NCBI GenBank assembly: GCA_910588965.1
Contig: CAJUSO010000003.1
Coordinates: forward strand, 1 to 64,000
Origin: an uncultured Lachnospiraceae bacterium
GTDB taxonomy: Bacteria > Bacillota > Clostridia > Lachnospirales > Lachnospiraceae
DNA: 64,000 nt
Direction of reading: 5' to 3'
Positions 8,069 to 13,962 of this stretch are shown in pieces. The position numbers and the translations under genes were made by a program. The notes beneath the pieces were generated by a model that worked only from the letters and a program-made list of their open reading frames with translations, was not told where the DNA came from and did not search any database. Numbering within the stretch: the first letter of the stretch is position 1; each line of letters opens with the position of its first letter.

Positions 8069-8095
8069 ATATCGGAGAGTGTTGGGAAAACTTTA
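8069..8095 (-). promoter_or_regulatory. Sigma-28 (FliA/SigD) promoter inside the invertible segment, facing away from flagellin
   Basis: On the minus strand TAAA (8095-8092), exactly 15 nt, then TCCGATAT (8076-8069) match the motility sigma consensus TAAA-N15-GCCGATAT at 11 of 12 positions. The start would be near 8062, reading left into the hairpin at 8014-8047. If 8014-8331 were inverted, the -10 would lie at 8270-8276 on the plus strand with a start near 8283, about 136 nt before the csrA ATG. Confidence 0.75.
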
Positions 8096-8297
8096 GCCCT
8101 AACAATTATTTTTTTTAATTTGCCCTTGGCAGAACGGGCAGTGGGAACGCCCTGCCAAAACCCTTAAGGACGGAACCCGCCTTTTTTGCTGTACGCCTCC
8201 CATCCGGCACTCCCGGATAACATGGTCTGCCCCACACAGCCTGCGCCGGCATTGGTCCGCTGGGGCGATGCCGCCTGGGATGTAACCCCCAACCAGT

Positions 8298-8331
8298 AAA
8301 AATGCAACATTTTTGGCAGAAATGTTGCATT
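8298..8331. repeat. Right 34-bp inverted repeat (putative recombinase crossover site, IRR)
   Basis: Arms are 8301-8312 and 8320-8331 with spacer TTGGCAG, the reverse complement of the left spacer. The T tract is on the interior side (minus strand). Outside, on the plus strand, the stem is followed by CATGGC rather than T residues, so a rightward transcript would not meet a standard terminator here. Confidence 0.75.
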
Positions 8332-8418
8332 CATGGCTCTTTTTGTTGGCCAATGGCTTGGCAAAAGCCAGGAAGCTTTTACCACGGGAATCCCGGAAAA
8401 GGAACAGGAGGTTTTACT

Positions 8419-8715
8419 ATGCTGAAGCTATCCGTAAAGGCAGGGGAATATGTGCTGATTGGGGACGACATCAAGCTAGTGTTCACAGGGGGCGGTTCCA
8501 ACCACATGCGCATCCTGATTGACGCACCCAAGGCATACAACATCATCCGCAGCGAGGCCTTGGAACGTTATGGCATGGCGGCAGAACCTGGAAACCAGGT
8601 GACGCACCATAAAGACAAGAAAATTTCCCCTGAGGCACAGGAAAAAATCAAAGCAATCCTTATGGCAGAGCGCAAGCGCATACGCCGTGAGGAGCGGGCG
8701 GCAGGGCAGAGATAG
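8419..8715 (+). CDS. csrA: CsrA-family RNA-binding translational regulator (divergent)
   Basis: CsrA binds GGA motifs in mRNA leaders and blocks translation, notably of flagellin in Firmicutes. ATG 8419 follows AGGAGG by 7 nt. The 98-aa product has the CsrA layout: a MLKLSVKAGEYVLIGDDI first strand pair, a middle strand HMRILIDAPKAYNIIR (the conserved RI.I.AP core with the RNA-contact Arg), then a helix. It diverges from the classic MLILTRK start and carries a Lys/Arg-rich tail of about 45 residues, beyond the usual ~60-75 aa. The flagellin gene follows on the same strand. FliW, the usual antagonist, is not in this window. Confidence 0.85.
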   Translation: MLKLSVKAGEYVLIGDDIKLVFTGGGSNHMRILIDAPKAYNIIRSEALERYGMAAEPGNQVTHHKDKKISPEAQEKIKAILMAERKRIRREERAAGQR

Positions 8716-9039
8716 GGAAAACAACGCTTCCTGCCAAGAAAAAGATAATAATGCACAGCCTTATGCAACACGCCAAAGGCGCTGTAATATTGCCTGGAAA
8801 TACTGGAAAGAGCCGTCCTAGCTGTGAAATAGAGGTTCCGAGCATACGCAATGAGGCTTTGCTTATTATAAATATCCCGAATTAAGGGATGCAGCTGAAA
8901 CGGATGTGCGCAAACGGATTTGCGGCATCTAACCCCGCCTAAGATAGGCGGCAGATCCAGCCTGTCCCCCAATCCTAAAAAGCGCAATGCGCCAGGGTAC
9001 AGGCAATACAACACCATAGAAATCAAGGAGGAAAAAATT
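8716..9039 (+). promoter_or_regulatory. Flagellin leader region
   Basis: The 324 bp between csrA and flagellin contain no gene and no convincing sigma-28 or SigA promoter, so flagellin may depend on transcription from upstream of csrA. The leader has a GGA-loop hairpin (8909-8924), a second stem CCGCCT/AGGCGG (8935-8951) and a strong AAGGAGG Shine-Dalgarno (9025-9031). Confidence 0.5.
8909..8924 (+). promoter_or_regulatory. Candidate CsrA-binding hairpin in the flagellin leader
   Basis: CGCAAA (8909-8914) pairs perfectly with TTTGCG (8919-8924), exposing the loop CGGA. A GGA in a hairpin loop is the recognised CsrA target. A second AAACGGAT copy lies at 8898-8905, and another GGA lies in the Shine-Dalgarno, reminiscent of the two-site arrangement on B. 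subtilis hag mRNA. Confidence 0.55.
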
Positions 9040-10899
9040 ATGGTAGTACAACACAACATGCAGGCAATGAACGCAAACAGGATGCTTGGGGTTATCACAA
9101 GCTCACAGTCAAAGACAACGGAAAAGCTGGCATCCGGCTATAAGATTAACCGGGCAGCAGATGACGCTGCTGGGCTGTCCATCTCCGAAAAAATGAGGAA
9201 ACAGATCCGCGGCTTAGACCGTGCTTCCACCAACGCACAGGACGGCGTTTCTGCCGTGCAGACAGCAGAAGGCGCATTGACAGAAGTGCATTCCATGCTG
9301 CAGCGTATGAATGAGCTGGCAACACAGGCTTCCAACGGTACGAATTCCGAGACTGACAGGCAAGCCATCCAGGATGAGATTGACCAGCTGGTTACAGAAA
9401 TCGACCGCGTTGCAGAAACCACAAAATTCAATGAAATCTACTTATTAAAGGGCGCAAGGGAAGGAAGCACTTCCACCCAGCTAGCCGCAGCCCATGATGC
9501 AGGCCTTAAGGGGACATTAACCGCAGACGGGAAAGGGACTTCCATTTTCCAGTACGGGAGTGAATTAAAAGATGGGAGTAAGGTTACCATTGCTGGGAAA
9601 GAGTATACGATTGGAAGTACGCCGAAGAATGACAATAGTTTTGATACACTTGCAAACGGGAAACTTGTTGCTAACTCATTGGTAAACGCTGGGGACAGTG
9701 TTACGATAGACGGCGAAACCACCACATTAGTAAACAAGATTTCCGCCTCAGCGGCGACGGTTGCTGCTTCAAATACGTTAAATTTAAAAGCGAATGATAC
9801 GTTTGTAGATAAGGACGGGAATACCTGGAAAATAGCTAACGCCACATCAGAGGCTGCCTTTGAAGTTGCACTGGCTGACTTATCTAAATATTTAACAGCA
9901 GGTTCTTTAATCACTATGGCAAACGGCGCTGCTACATCCATTTCTGTGGTAGAAGAATTAGAGAAAGGCGAATTGTCTACAAAGGATCTTGCCGCAAATA
10001 TTACTGCTGTCAGGAATAACCTAAAAGAGGGGGACAGTTATACCACAAGCGGCGTTACAAAAACTCTTTATGATGCCACGGCTGCTTCAGCGGCAGGTGT
10101 AGCTGCTACTGGTGTTGAATCCTTCCATGATATTTCCGAATCTATTAAAGAAATGGAGATAGATGGCACTGCTGCTGTCACAATCAATGGCACCGCATAT
10201 ACGCTTGGCACAAAGACAGATGAAGCTGCAGGGGTTTATACAAGAGAAGATGTTATTGCTATGATCCAAGAAGGCGACAGGGTATCTATGGATGGCGGTA
10301 CGAACACATATTATATTTATGGCGTATCCGATACTGCCGACGAAAACTCCATTACCAAGGAAGAAGCTTACCGCATGATGACAGAGGAACTGACGAAGGC
10401 AAGCTCCATCGGCACAGATACCGCTGCTTCCGTTACGCACAAAGGCAATGGAAAGTTCGAAATCACACAGGGTTCCGTGGAAATTACAGACCCGCTTTCC
10501 TTCAACCTCCATGTAGGGGCAGATGCCGATATGACCAATAAGATTACCGTGGATATCAGTTCCATGAGCGCATCTGGGTTAGGCGTAAAAGGCCTGGACG
10601 TATCAGACGTTACAGGAACCTCCGCAACCTACGCTATCGACGCCATTGCAGACGCTATCTCCAAGGTATCTGCACAGCGTTCTGCCCTGGGCGCCGTCCA
10701 GAACCGTTTAGAGCATACCATTGCAAACCTGGATAATATTGTTGAGAACACCACAGCCGCTGAATCACGCATCCGCGATACGGATATGGCTGAAATGATG
10801 GTAGAGTACAGCAAGAACAATATCCTTGCACAGGCAGGCCAGTCCATGCTTGCACAGGCAAACCAGGCAACACAGGGCGTACTGTCACTGCTCCAGTAA
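9040..10899 (+). CDS. hag: Flagellin
   Basis: This is the filament subunit, exported by the flagellar type III system. The start is ATG 9040 with AAGGAGG at 9025-9031. The 619-aa protein has the conserved D0/D1 N-terminus (residues 1 to about 140: MQAMNANRML, LASGYKINRAADDAAGL, LQRMNELATQASNG at 87-100, DEIDQLVTEIDRVAETTKFN). A large central domain of about 380 residues follows, rich in Thr/Ala/Gly. The conserved C-terminus (about 520-619: ISKVSAQRSALGAVQNRLEH, DTDMAEMMVEYSKNNIL, ending QGVLSLLQ) closes it. The long surface domain and more AT-rich codons in the middle suggest diversification. The gene lies in tandem after csrA. Confidence 0.97.
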   Translation: MVVQHNMQAMNANRMLGVITSSQSKTTEKLASGYKINRAADDAAGLSISEKMRKQIRGLDRASTNAQDGVSAVQTAEGALTEVHSMLQRMNELATQASNGTNSETDRQAIQDEIDQLVTEIDRVAETTKFNEIYLLKGAREGSTSTQLAAAHDAGLKGTLTADGKGTSIFQYGSELKDGSKVTIAGKEYTIGSTPKNDNSFDTLANGKLVANSLVNAGDSVTIDGETTTLVNKISASAATVAASNTLNLKANDTFVDKDGNTWKIANATSEAAFEVALADLSKYLTAGSLITMANGAATSISVVEELEKGELSTKDLAANITAVRNNLKEGDSYTTSGVTKTLYDATAASAAGVAATGVESFHDISESIKEMEIDGTAAVTINGTAYTLGTKTDEAAGVYTREDVIAMIQEGDRVSMDGGTNTYYIYGVSDTADENSITKEEAYRMMTEELTKASSIGTDTAASVTHKGNGKFEITQGSVEITDPLSFNLHVGADADMTNKITVDISSMSASGLGVKGLDVSDVTGTSATYAIDAIADAISKVSAQRSALGAVQNRLEHTIANLDNIVENTTAAESRIRDTDMAEMMVEYSKNNILAQAGQSMLAQANQATQGVLSLLQ

Positions 10900-10914
10900 T
10901 CCACTGATACATTT

Positions 10915-11019
10915 GGAGGGGTTGTCGCAAAATGCAGCATAAATACAATATACGGATGTAACCAGCAAGATCCAGGCACCCTATTTTGTATAGAGCGGTT
11001 ATTTTGCGGCAGCCCCTTT
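10915..11019. repeat. MITE-like inverted-repeat element or long hairpin downstream of flagellin
   Basis: GGGGTTGTCGCAAAAT at 10918-10933 is complementary (two G-T pairs) to 11001-11016, and adjoining bases also pair weakly. The interior folds further (TACAATA against TATTTTGTA). Ends of the form GGGG(C/T)TGTCGCAAAA are common on some insertion-sequence families, so this could be a ~100-bp MITE. It could also serve as the flagellin terminator. No clear target duplication was seen. Confidence 0.45.
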
Positions 11020-11033
11020 CCATCTTTGCAAGA

Positions 11034-11116
11034 TCCTGCGCCTTAAGGCTGGCCATGCACTGCAGCAGGTACGAGTTCCTGCGCTTTAAGGCTGGCCATG
11101 CACTGCAGCAGGTACG
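11034..11116. repeat. Tandem duplication, 40 bp, period 43
   Basis: The segment 11034-11073 recurs at 11077-11116 with a single C/T difference. It lies between the MITE-like hairpin and the recombinase promoter. No protein is encoded across it on either strand that looks real. It may be a replication-slippage product or a protein-binding repeat. Confidence 0.8.
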
Positions 11117-11147
11117 GCTCCCGCCGTGCTGCCCCAGGGATAACCGC

Positions 11148-11176
11148 TTGCATCCAAAATACTGCTATGCTATACT
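11148..11176 (+). promoter_or_regulatory. SigA-type promoter of the recombinase gene
   Basis: TTGCAT at 11148-11153, 17-nt spacer, TATACT at 11171-11176. The start near 11183 gives the recombinase mRNA a leader of about 200 nt. This suggests the recombinase is expressed independently of sigma-28 and flagellin. Confidence 0.6.
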
Positions 11177-11385
11177 GGATGCGTAAAGGGATAGGGAACC
11201 TATACCGTTATCTTCCGGCCCTGGCTGCTGAACCTGCCTGGACTGCCGCATACCAGGCTAATCTGCTGCCTTATCCCTTCCCAGCAATGCAGCTACTCTA
11301 AACACATATCCTGCCAGGAAAGCAGGAAAGAAGCAGGAGGCTTCTTGAGAAGAAAAATACATCTGACAAGAACAGGGGGTCCAAT

Positions 11386-11964
11386 ATGAGCACAACACAG
11401 CCAATCCGCAAAACCGAAGACATTGAGGCACTGAAACATTATTTCCTTCACGACAAACCGAACCTACGCAACTACGCCCTTTTATGCCTGGGCATAAACT
11501 CAGCCCTCCGGATTGGCGATTTACTGTCCCTAACCTGGGCGGATATCTATGATTTCACCAATGGCCGCTTCCTAAAGCACATCCCAATCATTGAAAAGAA
11601 AACAAAGAAGCAGGCGCATACTGCCCTAAACCAGAACGCAGCCAAAGCGCTGGCTCTTTATAAGAACAGCCTCCCGGATGTGAAAGGGTCTGACGCCCTT
11701 TTTCCAGGGCAGGGCAGGAAAAGCGCCCTCAGCCGTTCCCAGGCCTTCCGTATTTTAAATGCTGCCGGCCAGGCCCTGCACTTAGAAACGGAAATCAGCT
11801 GCCACACCCTGCGGAAAACCTTTGGCTACCACGCATGGAAAATGGGCGTGCAGCCCGCCATACTGATGAATATTTTCAACCATTCTTCTTTCCAGGTGAC
11901 GAAACGCTACCTGGGGATTGACCAGGACGACATGGACCAAGTGTTTTTCCATATCAACCTTTGA
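11386..11964 (+). CDS. Small tyrosine recombinase (FimB/FimE-size), candidate switch invertase
   Basis: The 192-aa enzyme starts at ATG 11386 after AGGGGG. It is essentially the catalytic domain alone, with no separate N-terminal core-binding domain. The catalytic set is visible: Arg42 in SALRIGDLLSL, a Lys-rich beta hairpin EKKTKK (71-75), His140 and Arg143 in CHTLRKTFGYHAW, His166 in NIFNHSS and the nucleophile Tyr175 in KRYLGI. Length and residue spacing match the FimB/FimE group, which invert promoter DNA. No phage or transposon genes adjoin it, arguing against a simple integrase. It lies 0.5 kb after flagellin and 3 kb from the inverted repeats at 8014/8298, its likely substrate (inference). 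Confidence 0.88.
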   Translation: MSTTQPIRKTEDIEALKHYFLHDKPNLRNYALLCLGINSALRIGDLLSLTWADIYDFTNGRFLKHIPIIEKKTKKQAHTALNQNAAKALALYKNSLPDVKGSDALFPGQGRKSALSRSQAFRILNAAGQALHLETEISCHTLRKTFGYHAWKMGVQPAILMNIFNHSSFQVTKRYLGIDQDDMDQVFFHINL

Positions 11965-11984
11965 ACGCACACTGCTGCCTTTTC

Positions 11985-12764
11985 CTACTCCCGCACAATC
12001 TGGTACAGTTCCGTGCTCAGATATTTTCTCAGCAGCATATCCTCATCCAATCCTGTGCCATGGTAGTATTCTTCCGCAATGCCGCCGCCGATAGCGCACA
12101 AAGTATCCATATCACAAGTCAGGGAATAGACATTCCTCAAAAAGCTTTCATAGCTTTCGCTTTCCAAAAAGCATCGGATTGCCACCGGCACGCTTCCCTG
12201 GCAAGTGACATCCCAGCGGTAGGTATCCCTGTACTGGCTAAGTTCATAGGCAGTGCTGTATTGATAAGAATCCTTGGGATAATTCCTGGCTGCATACCCA
12301 AGGATATCCGGCTTCTGCGCACCTGTCCTTGCCATATAGATGCACATAGCCGTAACCACCGCGCCCTTTATGCCCTCTGGGTGGTTATGGGTGCATTCCG
12401 CTGACTTGGCTGCCCACTCCATTACCTCTTTTTCCGTCTGGAAATGCTCTCCGATATAAGAGCAGCGCATGGCAGATCCGTTCCCAAAGCTATTGTATGG
12501 GCCCATGCTGCCATCCTTCAGCCACTTGCGGAACATACCCCCATATCCAGCTTTGGGATATTTCCTGCCCATCTCCCGGTAGGAATCCTCAAACGGGATT
12601 CCCTGCTGCACTGCCTGTTTTGCTGCTAAAGACATAACGCTGTCATCTGTAAAACGGCATTTTCCTGTAAACAGCCCACAGCACCTCCAATCAAGTTCCT
12701 TTGGCCTGGAAAATTCATACTGGGAGCCTGAAATATCCCCCAAAACTGCCCCTATCACTGCCAT
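11985..12764 (-). CDS. ADP-ribosylglycohydrolase family protein
   Basis: Members remove ADP-ribose from proteins or small molecules using two Mg ions (DraG/ARH fold). ATG 12764 has AAGGAG upstream; the frame extends further back without a start signal. The 259-aa protein shows the family motifs in order: GAVLGDISGSQYE (residues 4-16), FTDDSVM, NGSAMR, HNHPEGIKGA and the C-terminal DMDTLCAIGGGIAEEYYHG, which supplies the metal-binding Asp-x-Asp-Thr. It converges on the recombinase gene with a 20-bp gap. No partner ADP-ribosyltransferase is seen nearby, so the target is unknown. Confidence 0.9.
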   Translation of the reverse strand: MAVIGAVLGDISGSQYEFSRPKELDWRCCGLFTGKCRFTDDSVMSLAAKQAVQQGIPFEDSYREMGRKYPKAGYGGMFRKWLKDGSMGPYNSFGNGSAMRCSYIGEHFQTEKEVMEWAAKSAECTHNHPEGIKGAVVTAMCIYMARTGAQKPDILGYAARNYPKDSYQYSTAYELSQYRDTYRWDVTCQGSVPVAIRCFLESESYESFLRNVYSLTCDMDTLCAIGGGIAEEYYHGTGLDEDMLLRKYLSTELYQIVRE

Positions 12765-12864
12765 ATCCTTTCTCCTTCCTACAAACGAAGCAATTCCACA
12801 ACCCTCTTCCCTTATCCTTCCTCCCCAAGCCTTTCCTTTGCCGCACAGGTTTGTGCATGGCGCC

Positions 12865-13662
12865 CTATGCCTTCTTATTAAACACAGAAAGGTACTCCTG
12901 ATCCTCCATACTGAAAAATTTTGCCCTCCCATTATGCGGGAACAGCATTTCCATATACAGGTTCCCCAGAAGGTTTTTCACCGTATCCACATCCATCTCG
13001 CCAACCGGCAGGCCTTCCTGTTCCATCTGTTTCAGGTTAGACAATGCCTGCGCAATCTGCTCCTTATCCGGCTGCTCTGGTGCAAACAAATCCCGGCTGC
13101 CAGCCTGCCCCTGGTGCGGGCTCCCTTCTTGCCTTCCCATCCCTTGCTGCCCTGACACACCGGCTCCCACAATCTCTGATCCTTGCTGCCCTCGCATATC
13201 GGCTTCCATCCCTTGCTGCCCTACCGGATTGCCTCCTATCCCTTGCTGCCCTGGCAGACCGGCTTCCAAGCCCTGCTGCCCTGATACACCGGCCCCCACA
13301 ATCTCTGACCCGTGCTGCCCTCGCAGACCGGCTTCCAAGCCCTGCTGCCCTGACACACCGGCTCCTGTCCCTTGCTGCCCTGGCAGATAGCCTCCAGCCC
13401 CTCGCTGCCTTTGTGTACCAGCTTGTGCCTCCCCAACTCCTGGCCCTTGCTGCCTTTGTGCATAGGGTTCCCCCATCTGCCCCTGCCGCAATTGCGGCTG
13501 CAGGACTTCCTTTGCATCCGGCACATTATACACCACATTCTTACAAGTCTTCTCAAAGCACTCTGGGTCATATTTTGACAGATACTGCAAATCCTCAACC
13601 GTCAAATTCCGCTTGTTATGTATTTTAATATAAATATTTACAAGCCTTGTATCCTTTCCCAT
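12865..13662 (-). CDS. Hypothetical protein with Gly/Gln-rich tandem repeats
   Basis: ATG 13662 is 9 nt after GGGAGG. The 265-aa protein has an N-terminal folded segment of about 55 residues (VNIYIKIHNKRNLTVEDLQ, YDPECFEKTC). A long low-complexity region of about 120 residues follows, built from units such as GQQGLEAGL and GSEIVGAGVS. A conserved-looking C-terminal part (EQIAQALSNLKQMEQEGLP, DTVKNLLGNLYMEMLFPHNG) ends it. There is no signal peptide or membrane segment. The repeats resemble a broken Gly-x-x collagen-like pattern, are repeated at DNA level and are likely to vary in copy number. I do not recognise the family. Confidence 0.65.
   Translation of the reverse strand: MGKDTRLVNIYIKIHNKRNLTVEDLQYLSKYDPECFEKTCKNVVYNVPDAKEVLQPQLRQGQMGEPYAQRQQGPGVGEAQAGTQRQRGAGGYLPGQQGTGAGVSGQQGLEAGLRGQHGSEIVGAGVSGQQGLEAGLPGQQGIGGNPVGQQGMEADMRGQQGSEIVGAGVSGQQGMGRQEGSPHQGQAGSRDLFAPEQPDKEQIAQALSNLKQMEQEGLPVGEMDVDTVKNLLGNLYMEMLFPHNGRAKFFSMEDQEYLSVFNKKA
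13131..13400. repeat. Imperfect coding tandem repeats (CTTGCTGCCCT units)
   Basis: The unit CTTGCTGCCCTG with 15-20 bp of flanking sequence recurs about ten times. Larger ~100-bp blocks are duplicated (the segments encoding GSEIVGAGVS and GQQGLEAGL). This lies within the repeat-rich hypothetical gene. Confidence 0.7.
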
Positions 13663-13730
13663 ATAAACCATCCTCCCAACCCTGACAAGGGTGCGCCTTT
13701 CCACAAAAGCTTTCTCCCATCTGCCCGCTC

Positions 13731-13850
13731 CCCTGCTGACTGCAGGCGCAAGAAAGCTACCCCTGCTGACTGCAGGCGCAAGAAAGCTACCCTACTGCCT
13801 GCGGGCGCAAGAAAGCTTTCCCTGCTGACTGCAGGCGCAAGAAAGCTACC
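13731..13850. repeat. Four tandem 30-bp repeats, intergenic
   Basis: Units at 13731-13760, 13761-13790, about 13791-13820 (diverged) and 13821-13850 share the core GGCGCAAGAAAGCT. They lie in the 300-bp gap between two minus-strand genes. Spacers are absent, so this is not CRISPR. A period of 30 bp equals ten codons, but neither strand carries a convincing gene here. Confidence 0.8.
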
Positions 13851-13962
13851 CCTGCTGCGCCCGCTTATGGGGTTTTGTGCCCGTGGGGTTTCTCCCTTAG
13901 GCTATTCCCCAGGCAGGCGCAAATCTTGCACACAAGACCCTGGCGCTGCCCGCAGGGATACA

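Larger units (their letters stand above)
8014..8331. mobile_element. Putative invertible promoter element upstream of csrA-flagellin
   Basis: This 318-bp element is bounded by two perfect 34-bp inverted repeats whose spacers are in opposite orientation, so site-specific recombination between them would invert the 250-bp interior. The interior holds a sigma-28 promoter on the minus strand (8069-8095). It sits between divergent purA and csrA-flagellin, and a 192-aa tyrosine recombinase lies just past flagellin. Size and layout resemble the E. coli fimS switch. Only one orientation is visible, so inversion is an inference. Confidence 0.7.

Noticed and set aside
8099..8385. Short minus-strand frames inside the invertible segment
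   Set aside because: They start within the repeat hairpins, overlap each other in several frames and have no ribosome binding site; the segment is better explained as regulatory DNA.
8716..9039. A dedicated sigma-28 promoter immediately before flagellin
   Set aside because: TAAA sequences occur but none is followed by a CCGAT-type -10 at 15 nt.
11386..11964. Prophage or integrative element marked by the tyrosine recombinase
   Set aside because: The protein is too short for a phage integrase, no phage, plasmid or transfer genes adjoin it, and there is no tRNA attachment site.
13131..13850. CRISPR array
   Set aside because: The repeats are adjacent or coding, without unique spacers of constant length, and no cas genes are nearby.
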